NCBI GenBank assembly: GCA_022818135.1
Contig: JAFMSR010000008.1
Location: forward strand, 14,560,840-14,624,839
Length of the DNA: 64,000 bases
DNA from: Saxidomus purpurata
Taxonomy: Eukaryota > Mollusca > Bivalvia > Venerida > Veneridae
Direction: 5' to 3'
Shown: in pieces, positions 32,701 to 47,700 of the stretch
Numbering within the stretch: the stretch's first letter is position 1
Layout of the letters: every line of letters begins with the position of its first letter
The notes under the pieces: model-generated
What the model was told of the DNA's origin: nothing
Databases searched by the model: none
The model's input: only the letters and a program-made list of their open reading frames with translations
Position numbers and translations under genes: made by a program

Positions 32701-35700
32701 TTTCTAATGATTTAATTTTAAGATTTTCTATACTTGACATAGCAGTGATTTTAGTGTTTTTTTCTAAACAGTTAAGCTCTTTTGAATAATTGTATTTCTT
32801 TGCAGCGCAAGTTTGGGTAAAGCCGACACGTGTCCAACTTCGACACCTTATTTGGATTTCCTTTCATTTTATAATTATTTTAATTACTAACTTCTAATTT
32901 GACTTTGATTGATGATGTTGTATATACGTATGATGTCACAACTTGCTCTGTGTCATCCAGGATCTTTTTCTTTTCATTTTGTTTTGTTTACATAAATGCT
33001 ACTGTAGACTCGAAATTTTGTTTAAACGGCCGATACAGGATTTTGTAAAGACGGGTTAAATTTAAAATATGTATCATTTTGATTTTATCTAACTTCTTTA
33101 TTTATTTTGAAAATGAAAACAACTTTAAAAGTGTTTTAATGTGCTCTAACCTTGAACGTGCACCAAGAATGGGTGTTTGAGCTTACTATTCGGGGTGTCG
33201 AAATAACCCGACAAAGTAATTTTTTTCGTCCAAATTCGACATCTATATGACCATTATGAGAACATGTTTATTTTGCGGGCTTATTTAAAATGTGATTGAG
33301 CTATTTTGGCAGAAGAAAGGTGTAAATCACTGTTTAAACGATTTTCCCACTATTTTTAGTATGAAGCAGATGCTGTTTGTTTGAAGTATAAGGCAATCTG
33401 ACGTATATTCAACTGCGGGCCTCATAAAAAGGCCCGCAGCTGAAAGACGTCGAATACAAGGGAATTGTGCAGTAAAGCCCTAGATCATAATTATAAGTGA
33501 CTTAACATTCTTGATTTTAACTCTTTTTGTCTTCTGAAAAATACATTTTAACATGTAGCATTTTTACAAGGCCCGCACAAGGCCCTCAGAATGAACTTGT
33601 CAAAAAGTGGAACGAATTTTGTTATACATTTAAAGCTACTTTATCCGTATATCTGCATATTTCACATTTTTAGTAATGGCAAAAATATATAGAACATAGG
33701 CGGATGCAAGAGCTTTTCTATGGCTGACCAGGGATTTCTGGGATTACCACCCTGTCGGTATGTCCGATGTCATTGTGATTTCAAGAAAGTAGCCTACCAT
33801 ATATTTTGGAAATTCTTCAGGTTTCGGATTCCCTGAACAGACATATTGGAACTTCATAAAAATGTTATCTACAGTTTAAAAATAAGTAAATGAATGAAAA
33901 CAATAAATTGGTATCATTGACAGTACATTGACTTTACAAATTAAAGCAAAGGTCATTTTTCATTTCATTTAAATGAAGGCTAATGTCTAGGCAGATTGGA
34001 GTTATTCTTCATCCAAATTAGAGGCCTCTGTAAAGATGGTCAAAACAGGATTACTGTTGTAACTAATAGCCATCCTCGGTAACCCAGGCTATCCATTACC
34101 CACTGAATACGGTATAATACCGTATGTAATATATTACAGAAGAGAAGCGGCAGGAATTAACAGTGGGTTCCGACGATGCGAATAGCATGTTAATGAAAAA
34201 TATGGTTCTAAATAAAACGTGTAACATTTTGTTCAAGTTCAGTCAGTAGACTCATATAAGATACAAGTCATGTAATCAACAGGCAGTAATGTGTATACAA
34301 ATCTTGAAAATGCGTCATATTACTTTTCTTTACAGTAGTGTTTGTTGGATCTTTTTTCTAAAACTCAGTTATGATGTCGAAGTTGGACGAAAGGTGTCGA
34401 CTTTATACGACAAAACCGAAAATATTCCTGTATAAATTTTAGTGTCGAAATACATTTGAACTAGCATGTAGTATATCTGATTGTGTTCTTAAAAAGCTAT
34501 TTTTAGATCCAGTTCTGTTGGTTAACGGGTAAATTCGACATATAAATGAATAACCCAAAATACTTCTAAAAGTGTCGACATTACCCGAACTTACTCTACT
34601 ATTCTTTTTTAGAACTTTTATTTTGTTTAAATTTTAATATTGTCTCTTAAGTTAAAACCTTGATTTTCTATAAATGTCTCTAAAAAAAATAATCTAAAGA
34701 GTTATACATAGAGTGTGACCATGATGTGATGGAAATGTAAAAGAAATTAGCGAGCTGTAGTGTAGGTAAGAATACTTGAAGCCTGACCTGGAAGTCAATG
34801 GTTCAGATCTTGTTTCTAGGCTCAAACCCATAGCCGCTTAGCCAGCTTGATATGTTAGCAAGTGTCACAACAACTGGGCAGTATAATAGAAAGTTAAGGG
34901 ACATGTGAGAACATTGAGTAAGATAGTAAAAGGTTCACAAAAAGACTTTCGGTACTTCAGATAGAATGTTGCCTTTCAATTTCAATAGCGAATTATAAAC
35001 TCTGTAAGTTTTTGTTGTATCATAAACTTGTCTTAGTTTATTGATTTAACAAATATAGTCTTAATGGTTCTTTGATATGAATCAAGTTAAAAGACCAGCA
35101 GGAGTTCTAATGGTATGAGACAAACATTCTTTGAGCTATGTGGCATTGTGACGTCGTGGCGTAGCTAATATAATGGACCTCAAGGTTGCTGAGCTGCTGT
35201 TCATTAATATTCACAGCAGCAGACTTTACATCGTGATGTCATACTGAATTAAATAATTGATTTGAATGTTTGCAAATTCATCAGGAGAAACATGGTGCTA
35301 TATTTTGATGTCATATTACTTTTAGAAAAGCAGATAATATAATTATGGAATTAATCTTTTAAACAGTTTCTTTGACTTTGAGCACTGTGTGGGGTAGGGC
35401 CGCAAACAGAAAGTCTTGACGTAATTGCGATAATGTAAATAATATATACCTGGTCAAAATAGGACACACGAAAAGTCAAGTAGGCACTAGATGCCATTAC
35501 TTTCCAAATAAAGAGAACTTTTTGGTAAATTCTGGAGAAATTAGGTCTGCAGAAATGACAAAACAAGACAAATTCTGTTTCAATTTGAAGTAGGGATTTT
35601 TTTTTTTTTAATGGAGGGTTTCTCTCCTAATTTTCTTATATATGTTTGATTGTACCTGAGTTTCCATTTTGAGACAGCTTTTGCTATTTTTTACTGTCAT

Positions 35701-38700
35701 GTTATATATCAGTGTTGCTCCACACTGTATATATATGTTTTTTCTAATAGCCGTACAACTTGGAGAAAGGCCCTAACTTCACAACACTTGATTTTTCGCC
35801 TAAAACAGTGAACCCTCTGTCAGTAGTTTTTTCGTACAGAGTACATAGAGATTTTTATGAGCACTTCATCCTCAAAACCCCTGGCCAGAACTGAATCAAA
35901 CTTCACAGGAGTGATTAGTACCAAGCCTAGTTGTGCATGTTGTCGGTAGTTTTCATTTGAATTATTTTTCACTTTGTCATTACGCTCTGTTTTTCAATAC
36001 AGTGTACATAGAGATTTTTGTTTATGCTTCATCTCTAAAACCCTTGGCCGGAATTGAATGAAACTTCACAGGAGTGATTGGTACCAAGTGTAGTTGTGCA
36101 TGCTCTCAGCACTTTTCTTTCGGATAATTTTTCAGAGTTATAGCTCTTTGTTTTGTTTTTTTTCAATACAGTGTACATAGAGATTTGTGGGGTGGGGCAT
36201 ATGGATTTGCTCCATCCAGCCATCCTGAAAATCTTGTTGCACCACAGTGTTCCTTAATACTAATTGACCTAGAGTCACCAAACTTCCTGTTTTTTTATCA
36301 GGGCAGTAACAGCTGAGTTATGGTCCTTGACTTAGTCAAAATAGAAGTGTTCCATATGGTGATTTTGCAGCAGGCTCAGCTCCTTAAATAAAGGCCCAAA
36401 TGTTTATGTACATATGACATCAAACTGGACAAAGTTTTGTTAATGTCATCACTCAATAAGAGCAAAGTTATGAAAATCTGCTCTTGTTTTGTGACAAAGG
36501 TGGAAGGTGGGGGCGTGGTGTCCTATAGACTCAAATCATGTTTGTAATTGTTTACCTAACACTCATCAATATTTTCCAATATTTTTAGACTTTTTTGTGC
36601 AATTCATGAATATATGGTATAATTTTCTATTGGTTAATCAAACATATGGTAATAAAGATGGAACTACTTATTTAGATATCAAATATTAATTTATGGTTAT
36701 ATACAGAATATTTAAATACTAAATCACAATATTTTTACACTTTTTACTCCTTCCTGTGCACAATGATTGACCATTGAACATTGAAGCTTTGCAGTATAAA
36801 AATACACATTCTGGTACAATAGTCTAAAGTAATTATTGTCTCAAAATATATTTCCAGATTTTAACAAAAATAGACCCTGCATACAGAAAAATATGTTTTA
36901 GATATGGTATATAAGTGACAAAACTTGTTACTTTTGTATATTTGGTTCTCGTAGTATAAGAAAATGCAAAAACAATTTTTATAAGATATATCTTTGACCC
37001 CAAATAGCTCCTCTGATCCTAGGACTCTGAATTAATCAAGACACTGTATGCAAATAATTGTTGGGGATCCTTTTCCAGTAAGTTCTACAACATTTTTAAT
37101 TTCTGAAGATATGTAATTGAACTTTATCGATATATTACATAACATTTTACTGTCCTTAGTTATATAAACACATACCGTAATATGCGGACAATAGGCTGCT
37201 TCACTTTATTAGCCTCACCCCTATATTTTTACAATTAAAGAAACAAAAATGAAAGTATAGGCCAGTCCGGCATATTGGCTGCATATGGTGCATATATCCA
37301 GGCGTTTAAAACGAAAATTAATGGCCAGCTTGTACATGGCCACAAAATACTGCAAACTGTGTAATTTTTGTGTGACAAGAATTTCACTATTTGTGAGCAG
37401 ACAGACTTTTTCCTAAACGTTAAATTCTTGAAAGAAGAATTCTCTGACAGTAAATCTATGTGGCATGAATCATGTGGAGATTTTTAAATTAGCAAAGTGG
37501 GAAATTTGTGAAAATTAAATACTCGTGAATGTAACACAATTTACAGTAACTTTTGGAAGTGCTTAAATCTTAGTTGTATTATTCCATTATTCAGATTTTG
37601 CATTATTCGCCATATTTAGGAATAATCAAAAATATTATAAAAACAATCATCACTAATTTTTTTTTTTTTCAGTATTTTAGAGAGAGGTTTTGAAGGATAT
37701 AAGTTATGAATCACAAAGTTTACTGGTGTAAATTGTAATGTGTATTGTTAATTGATCTTGTCTTTGTTTTACAGTGTGAGGCAAATCCTCAAGAGAGGAC
37801 AACATTCATCACAGAGTTCATTGAAAAATATCTGGAAACAGATGATGAAGGTATTGTTTTGCAAATAGACATCATTTCTTTAAATGCTTAGTATTGTTGA
37901 AAAAAGTTTGTTATGTCTTAATTGTGCTGATAGCCCTTACCCAATTTATTTTCTCAAATTGACATGTCCATCTATCAATATGGACCGTACAGAAATTGTT
38001 TAAAAGGGTGTTTACTTAATTTTACTGACTGAATGGCAAACAGGATCAGATGTGTAGACTGTTTAGCTTCTACTCTGGTCCCGTTGCTGCCAATAGGGTT
38101 AGGGCTAAAGTTTACACCAAAAGCCAGTCACATGGTGACCAGCTAGCTTTTCATGTTGGCAAAAGTTAAATTGCAAATCACTTGTGAGATGTGTTTGTTT
38201 CTCATTTAGAAATGATATTATTGTCTATTCACAGTTGATTATGTAAGTGCACCATTCAAGATGAACAAGATAGATTTATTTGAAGGGTATGACAATCCCA
38301 CATACTTCTTCCGTCCAGCAATCAGATCTCTTCTCGTAAGTACCTTTTGTAAGGCCTTATTTTTGCTAATGGAACTATTAAAAACAGGCCAAAACAATTA
38401 ATTTTACATGCAAAAAAAGCAATGTAACAGATGCCCTTAGTGAAACAATTCCTGATACAGTAGATTTAGCATAATTTGACAGTGATGCAGTGGAAAGATC
38501 TACATATATTTTTTAAATACATAGGATATTTAAAATTTTTCTTGTATGCATAATCCAACTTTTAATGCAATGATTGTAAACTTTTGTGTACACATATATC
38601 TCTGGTCACTGTCACATTGTCCTAACTTTACTGCACCAATGTTTTATGTAATATTGAAAAATAAAACTCCTTCACCTGGGTCATTATTATTAAATTGCCA

Positions 38701-41700
38701 CTATATACCCTTTATGTGAGCCCAACACTGATACAAAATATTAAATTTCAAGGGCTGATGGTCAGACAGAAACATATAATTATATGTATGGAGGAACTTG
38801 TCATTTTCTGTATATTAAATTCCTGTACATTTTTAGTTACTAATCATTATGTATATAAATCTGTATATAAATCTATGTAGAAGCATGTAACAGAATAGTG
38901 AAATGTATTGAATGATACATGACCTGAGTTATTCTTATCTTCTCATAAACTCAAATTTCATAGACTATTGACAGACTTAAATTACCCTGCTAAAGTTCTG
39001 AAATGTGCTTTTCAATCTTCAAGTTTGGACTGTATCTGACATAAGTTGTTCATTGAAAATTTGCTGAACAAGGAGCAGTGTAGATCATGATCAGGATGGG
39101 TGTATGTTTAGGCTGCTCATGATCTGCACAGGTCACAAATGCAGACCCACTTGATGCAAGCAGGGTATGGGCTAATTTGTTTTCTGTATACACGTAATTT
39201 CAGACACATCATATTTTGAATAACATTGATATCAGGGACAGATCCAGACAGAGTGACGAAATAGCTGAGAAGTTTAAAATAGGTAAGTGAAATGAAGATA
39301 ATATAGGGAGCATGGGTAGTTTTGTTTTTGTTTCCTCTTTCTCAAGAAAAACCTTATTTGAGTCAGTATTTGCAAGTGTACAAACATTTTTCTGTTATCA
39401 AACAGTATTATTAATAATTTCTGGTCAGATTTTCTCTTCAAATTTTGATTTGTTGTATGTACCACTTGCCTAGATATGTTGGCTATGTTGCAAAAGATCA
39501 AGTGGGACTCTCTAACCAACTCTTTTTTTTGTAGGCATTAAAAACAGAACTTGGCGATATTTTAAAAGTAATTAGAATGATTCAATGTCATTTTTCGTTT
39601 GGTTTCAGAATCATTGCTGATGATTTAAATTATAAATAGATTTTTTCGATGAAACTTATTTTCCATTTTCATTTCTTTGTAGTCCAACCAAAACCTTGTA
39701 AGACATAAGTATATATATAAGCACTTTATAACATTGCACCCAGTATCGGTTATTGTACGAGGCCTCGCTAGAATCCAAATAGTTAACCTATGGTACTGGA
39801 CCCTCAAAACCTTAACTAATAAACAGATATTTGTTGTACACAGCAGTACAAATGCTACCTAGATTATCATACTGAGCTGTTTTTGATAAGCTCAATTTAT
39901 GTAACACTATTTGGTATTTAAATGAAGCACATAAAAAAAAATTCATCTATGCTAATTTTTTTTTTATGCAAGAAGGTTTGATTAAGAACAGTAATGTTTC
40001 AATACATAAATCACTTGTATCAGTGTAAAGTATTTATTTTTACATAGAAAGCTAAATGCATGTTTAATTTTGCTTTTACTATGCATAACATAATGTTGCA
40101 TTTGTTTATTCATTATGTTGTTGTATAGATGTATATTTTTTTGTATTGTGCAAAGCTTAGTAGAACAAGACTCTGTGGAAGTTTTCTTTTCAGTAGTATG
40201 CTTATAACATTCAGTATTTAACACGCATAAATTCAGTTATAGGAGTTGCAGTTACAGGTAGATTGCTTAAATGAACTGTTTAGATATTTTTAAGGTATTT
40301 GGTTAAATTCAATAAAAGTTGACTTGCACTGAAGTATATATAGAATCTAACCCTCCTGTAAAGTTAATACAGTAAAACTTCGATAACTCGAGGTCGCAAG
40401 GGGACGAGTAAAATGCTCAAGTTACCCGAGTTCTCGAGTTATCGTGATGTATTTTATGAACAAAATGTATTGAAGTACCTTTATGTTGTAGTATGATGCA
40501 CATTTAAATTTGTTATTTGTTAGCCGAAGCTGAGGAAAATAAAGAAAACATATGATGTTTAATATCATTTTAGTACTTCAACAAATGTATCAAAATATAA
40601 ATAAAGCTGGCTGATTAATCGATAATAAACAGCCAATTAACAATAGAAGTTTTTTCTGATGATGTGTCAAAATAATGATGTGCCAGCGGAGGTGAGAAAA
40701 ATCTTATAATCAGTGACTTCGAGTTGTTGCAGGTAATTTAGTAAGAATTCTACCTGGTGGGACCACAGGTGTTCCTGAAGTTATCCTGCATTCTTGAGTT
40801 ATCCATGGTGATTTCTTGTTAAACATAAGGTAAAATGGGCAGGACCAATAGGAGTCCTTGGGTTATCCCGGGTTCTCAAGTTATCGATGCTCGAGTTAAC
40901 AATGTTTGAGTTAACGAAGTTTTACTGTATTAAGTACAGGTATCTTATAGTCTGAAAAGTCAGAATGACCTTTTTAACTGTCTGCAGTGGTAATGACAAT
41001 CTTAGACCAGATAACTTTGGTTAAAGTTTTGTATGCAAATGAAATTTGGTTTGATTTATGTGCAAACTACTATTAGGCATATAATTATCCAAGTTACCAT
41101 TGCAAAGTACTATCATGCACATTACTTCATTAACCACCTATGGGAGTAATCTGAAACTTACCAGTAGTGTTCAGGGATATCAAACAATTAAGTTTCCATA
41201 TATAACTTTTGACTTTTGCCGATGATTACAGATTTCTAGTTTATATTTGCTGAGTCAACAGAATTTTGTTTTGCTATCTACTGACAAAAGTTTTGTTTCA
41301 CTGGCAAGTACTTTGAGTATAGTCGAGCATGCTGTCTTACAGACAGCTCTTGTTCAAATATACTGTCACATAGATAACAGAAAAACAAATTTTGACAGGA
41401 CCTGTTTCAGTGTGTTTGACTCTTTTTAACAGAGAACATGGCAGTGTATTGCTTAGTTTCATAATTCTTTCTATTTTATAACAGATGCTGAAGGGAACCC
41501 AAATTTAGTTCATGCCCAGCTTCAGATTGTTGAAGACTGTATCACAGATTTTTGTGCATGTTGTCCGTGCTATCCTAGAGATTCTGAAAACCCGGAGAAT
41601 ATTGTGTTATCCAGAATGGGTATGGTGAAAAATTTCTTTTAATCATGGTGTAGTGTTACTGTTTAATATATTAAAAATAACTATAGTAAACACATGAAGG

Positions 41701-44700
41701 TGTGTTTTGGCAAATCCCGTCTATGATTTTTGTTCATGGCTTTCTCAGGAAATTAACTTGTATGGAGGTACCAGCACTTGTATGACGGGAGGTACCAGCA
41801 GTTAAATCTGCGCTGAGTGTTAATGAGGAGTGTGATTGAGTGCTTAACAAATTTTGACATTGTTTCAAAGTTACCATTCACTGTCACAGTGTACATGTGA
41901 TATTAGAAATCTTTAGGACATTGTGAACTTCTATACACTGCTAAGATGCCTTTCCTAACCTTAAATAAAGATACATGTATGAAGTTGCAAACTTTTTTGA
42001 TGATGTCATAATGGAAACAGTTGCTAGGAGGACCTGTGAATTGAGAAAGAGTGATGGAATGCAATCATTCTCCTCAGAGACCAGGCTTTCATATTGATTT
42101 ATTAAATAAAAAAGATGAAGAAAGACAAGGTTCGCTCAGGCCTTGAAAGGTACTTGATTTAGGAACAGAATAATCTTAGAACGGTTACTATAGTCATTTT
42201 ATAGGGACATAAGGAATTGACCACAACATTAGATTACCTGATACTGAAAATCTATGTCGGTCACTTCTTGTTGTAGGTTTACCATACATGCTTATGAAAG
42301 AGGTGTATTTAGACGCTTACATACTGCACGAGGATTCCGAGCTCAGTAAAGTAATGGAGCCTCCTTCTGATGATGAGAGAAAGGAGAAATCGGCAAAAAC
42401 TGAAGACAAAGAAGGGAAACGTGATCTCCGGATAGATCCGAGAAAAGACCTTGACATTCCTTGGTCAACATTTTGGAAATTTCAACCGGTTTGGAAGATA
42501 CGAAATTATTTTGGAGAAAAGATAGCTCTGTACTTTGCCTGGGCGGGAATTTTAATCACAACATTATGGATTCCGTCTCTGCTTGGACTAGTGTGTTTCT
42601 TCTATGGCCTCAGTGTAAGGTATAAAAAGATTCTAAATTCTTTGCACTTTTTGTGACCTATAGCATTGTAAGTTGTTGTTACATTTTCCATGTGGTTACA
42701 AATCTCACAGCTTGTACAGATAGTTATCCATTAAACAAGCTTTTCATCAGAAGTTTCATTTTATTTGTTTGGAAAAAATGAAAAATAATGATTTTGGCTT
42801 TGTAACCCATGTTTATATAGGGTTAGTCCTTTGAATTTGTGAGACAAAAAGTTTGCAATTTTTAATCTCTATACGTTTCCAGAAATCGTTAATTTCTTTA
42901 AGAACTTTGAATTAGCTAAATGATGAATACGCGAATGAGTGCTTTTGGGAAAAACAACATGAAAATTAAGCTTGCAAATATTTCATGATTTACTGTAATT
43001 TTTTCCTTTATCTTTTCAGTTTTGACAGGGGAAATCAAAATGAAGTAATGCCCCAAAACCTTACAGCCCAGCAGGAGTAAGTAATTCGTAATGATATTAA
43101 TTTTCAGATATTTTGTATGGGTTTATGGGAGCCTGCAGTCAAAAGTTGTCAATGGATGTGAACCTGCAACCTCTCTATTTAGGGCAACTCAGAATGGTTG
43201 AGTGGTTAGAGTTGCTCACTTCTCAGTGATTGAGGGTCATGGATTTGAGTCCTGCTACCAACCATGTCTTTTTATGTGAGAAAGTTGGTTTTTACAGAAG
43301 ACAGCCGTTTATTAAACTTGTCCTTCCCAGGAACAAAGGCTGCTTGTAAAGACAAAACAACTAAAATACAATTGAAACAGATGTTAAACCCTGACAAATG
43401 AAACAAAGGAGTTTTTAGAGGTCACTGACATTCTGCATCTCTTTGAGGGGAATGATATGGTGTGATCCTAATACTATATGGGTACTTGAGTTAGCATAGT
43501 CAAACCTGGGTAGAGGAATCCAACTTGGATGGTCAAAGAAAGTGCAGTTTGAATTGATAGAGATGAGAAAAACAACACAGGTGTAAATAATTGAGCTCAA
43601 CGTGATTTCAGACAGACAGTCACATCAAAAATACCATAAATTAAAATCCTGCAAATGTTTCTCCACATACAGTTTTATGTATGTACAAGGTGCATTCTGG
43701 CTCAGTCAGAGACGAACTAGAGAAAAATCATTTTTACAAGTTTAGTTTCCATTTTTATTTTGCATATTTTTTATAACAATTTCATATTTATGACTTTTAA
43801 CTTGATTACAGGTTGAAGTGGCAGTTAGGTCAGTTGTACAACACTGTGAGTGGGTCCTTTGACAACGATATTACGCCATATTTTGCAATGCTTATTTGTT
43901 TGTGGGGTAAGTGAAATTAAACACTTAACATTTTAAGACATTTAATGTCTATCAGAAAATAGCAAGACTTTGGTTTCAAGACTTTTTTCATGATCAGAAT
44001 TTGGTCTTGTGTCCATTATCATAACCAATTGGTCTCCTGTCCATTTTCATAACAAGGCTTTGATCTCATGTTCTTTTCATAACCAAACTTTAATCTCGTG
44101 TTCTTTAGTAACCAGACTAAAATCTCGTGTTCTCGTTAGTAACCAAACTTTGGTCTTGTTCTTTTTTAACCAAAGGTCGCTGTTTTCAAAGCCTGGTCTA
44201 AACTCCATTTGAGGTAGGGATTAGCACAAAGTTCAAATTTAGCTTTTAACTTTTGATCAGCTAAAATATGTCACATAATTGTATTAAATGTAGTCATTGA
44301 CTTTAGGTATGTTGAACTTTTAAGACCTACATTTTGTTTTTAGTTTTTGAAAGAACCAAAATGAATTTTATAATGATACAGATAGTGATGTACTGAGAAG
44401 AATTAAAGACATAACAGAAAAGTTCACTAACATACACCCACTCTTTTAAATACTGTAAACGTCTTTATACTTGCGAGTTGTTTATTTTGTGATTTTCCAG
44501 TTTTCTGTTTATTCCAGTTTTTGTTTTAAATCGCCAGCGAGCACTTTTTTTATATATAATCATTGTTTGCGATTTTAGCAAGTTTGATAAATTAGTGAAT
44601 TATTCATGAAAATCTGCAAAAAACAAAAACCTCACGAAAAAAACCTTTTACAGTATTTGAGGAATATTAAGGTGGCATTTGGTTTTTAGATGATTTATCC

Positions 44701-47700
44701 TATATTATCACTGTCCCTGTGTTTGATCAACATATACATACTCTATTTGTAGGTACAGTATTTCTTGAGTTATGGAAGAGATATAATGCAAGACTATCGT
44801 ATGAGTGGGATGTGGATCAGTTTGAACAGAATGAACCGGACAGACCTGAGTTCTTTGGTACTAAGTTGAAAAAGGTACAGTAACATATGGACTAGACACA
44901 CCAAATTTCTATGAAACAGTTAAAAATGGTACAGTGACAAATGAACCTTACAGACCCATTTTCGTACTAAGCTATTTCATAATAAGATGATAAAGGTCCA
45001 GTAAAATGATCCTGACATTGAACATTATAAAAAATATTTCACAAAATTTTATGCTCACAAATTTGCCTGTATTTACAGTATATAAAATCCACTTACAGGA
45101 CCCGGTGACACAGCAACATGACTGGTTCTACTCATGGAAGAGACAACTTCTCAAATTTTGTATCTCAGCATCAGCATTGATATTTATGGTAAGTGTATTG
45201 TATTAAAGATGTTCAATAGGGATGGAAAGAAAAATAAAAAAACCTCTAAAGTCAATAATGTTTCAATAGGGATGGAAAGAAAAATAAAAAAAACCCCTCT
45301 AAATTACTTTTTCATGTTTTTAAAATAACCTTTTACAGTCTGAGATACTTAAAAAGACTGTGGACTGAAATGTAGCAGATATGTTTCTTTCACTAAGACA
45401 GATCTTATCCACAACTCAGACTTGAAATTCCAGCAAGTTGATTCTAACCAGATTTTTGGAAAAAACCCTGGTCATTAGATTGGTACCAAACGTTGGGTGC
45501 TGGGGAGTTGGGTGGGGTTGTCAAATAGGTGGTTTTTTGTCAATAATTTTAGTTAGGAATGAGGTATTGCCATGATGTGTTATGTATGTAGTTTATATAG
45601 AACTGTATCTTGAGATTGCTTTTGGATTTTCTTGGGTCAAGGTCAAAATTGTAGTTACTAAAAATAGAAAAACAGTTTCAGGCTTTTACAGTAACATGTA
45701 TTGCAAATGAGTTATTGCCATGAAAATATTAACTTGTATGGAGATGTAGCTTGAGATTGCATTTTGTGTCCGTTGGGTCAAGGTCACTGTTACTAAAAAT
45801 AGAAAAATGGTTTCAGGCTTATACAGTAATGTGTGTTTGGAATGAGTTATTGCCATGAAAATTGGTATATTGGTAGCTTATATGGAGATGCAGCTTGGGA
45901 TTGCTTTTTCGGTCCTTGGGGTCAATATCAGAAAGTAGAAAAACAGTTTCCAGCAAATGAATTGTGTTGGGAATGAGTTATTGCCATGAAAATTGGTATG
46001 TTAGTAGTTTATATGGAGACGTAGCTTGAGACTGCATTTTGGGTTTCTGGGTTTAAGGTCACTGTTACTAAAAATAGAAAAATGGTTTCTTGCCAATAAC
46101 TCATGGTGTGAATGAAGTATTGCCATGAAACTGGACAGTATGTGGCTTATATTGAGATGTAGCTATTTTTATTGCTTTTTGGGTCCCTAGGATCAAGGTC
46201 AATCATGAAAACCTGGTTTCATGGCATTGCTATGTTCCTTGTTTTCTACATATATTTAACTTGAATTTAAGTCATGTATATAAGATGCTATCCCTCTAGG
46301 GTTTACATACTTGTTCAGTTTAGATTTTATCAAGGTTTTGGAGTCGGAGTCTGGTCCTAATAAAACTATTTCCTGTTTGATCTATAGAAACTGAATGATG
46401 AAATTTTGCATTATATCGTAAATTTTATCCCAAAGTATTTTAACATTAAGTTATTAAAAATAGCTTTATGTTATTTCATGTTTATGTTGCATGTTTTCTG
46501 TTTATGTTTATTCATACAATAACTCTGTCAACAACAAACGATGGTTTCAATGAAATGCTTTAATAAATCATTTAATTTCTCAAATGTTTAGACATTTTTA
46601 TAAGGTTTGGAAAATAATGGCCGTGACAACTGGGACCAGCCTTCCGCAGGGGACAGATACCTACTCTTACCATGCCTAGGAGTAGCCATACTCCGAAAGT
46701 AGTTTGCGGATAGCCATATCCCTACTTGTGCCCTCCTCACCGGAAATGCCGAGCAGCATGCTCACTCCGGGCAAAATCCGGGAAATTAAAATTATATAAT
46801 TATTAAAAACCCCAGAGATTCTGACCGACATTTAATTCCTGCGTTGAAGTGTCTCCCCAGGGGCCATCATACGCAGAGAATGAAATGCCGGCTTTAGTGG
46901 TAAGATGTTGACAAAACCCTTCCAAAATGCAGCTAAAAGACTCTAACCAAGCGCATGCATCTGTCCCCTGCGAGAATTTTTCCGCCCACCTCACAACTGG
47001 CAGAGAAATCCTGGCAGGTGACAAATACTTGAGCAGCCCATATCTATTGGAAACTTTCTAGCTAGCTCATAATTGAGCAATATATGGAGTACCCATACTG
47101 AAATAATAAGCGGACAGCCATGTCCTGAATGCTTAGTGAGCACGCTATACAGTCCATGTTTAAACTTCAGGTACCCCACCCACAACCAGTCCCTGCAGTG
47201 AAGTGTCAGAAAGCCATCATGTGCAAAGAACAAGAGTGCAGGTGCACCCGATGCATACTGACTGTAGCCCATTAAGAAAGAATCCAAGGCACCTCCCCGC
47301 GAAGGCCCGCCGCCCGCCAAAGCGATAATTCTCCAAATCCGGACCTGTGAGAACACAGACCAGCAACTTATCATAATTCCCTTGTGCAATCACAGTTCCG
47401 GTACGGTGTACCACATTATGTCACGACATTAAATATATGAAATTAAAAGGCATTAACAAAATATAAAATGAAACATTGCTAAAGAAGTTCTCATTGTAAC
47501 ATACAATTATTTTAAGACAGTTCCAGTTCACTCTCAGAAGAGAAATTCACATTGAAAAACAGTTCCTTTAAGCAAAAACCTGTTCACTTCTTGAAGATAA
47601 ATTCACATTGTATAGAAGTTTGTTTCTTTTAAAAACGTTCCTGTTCATTTCCAGTGGAGGAATTCACCTTGTAAAATACAAATGTTCCAAGAAGGTTCCT

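Larger units (their letters stand above)
23712..37774 (+). other. Anoctamin intron 1 (14 kb)
   Basis: Contains a possible SINE head (24488-24560), a long hairpin (26037-26168), two AGCTCACCTG elements (26180-28132), a dispersed repeat copy (28395-28512), a GT run near 29165-29198, the candidate microexon (31603-31614), 42-bp tandem repeats (32120-32485) and the GTCGAA element (32809-34592). Diverged repeats of about 130 bp lie at 29800-30190 (two) and 35800-36230 (three). The stretches 24600-26030, 30300-31560 and 36240-37770 show nothing else. Confidence 0.55.

Noticed and set aside
32806..32816. 11-nt exon CGCAAGTTTGG with acceptor TTTCTTTGCAG and donor GTAAAG
   Set aside because: Its length breaks the anoctamin frame, and it coincides with the left end of a transposable element.
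46803..47414. Overlapping minus-strand ORFs of 65-132 residues in the Ngaro end region
   Set aside because: They fall in the B2 repeat and the diverged B copy, overlap each other in different frames and match no motif.
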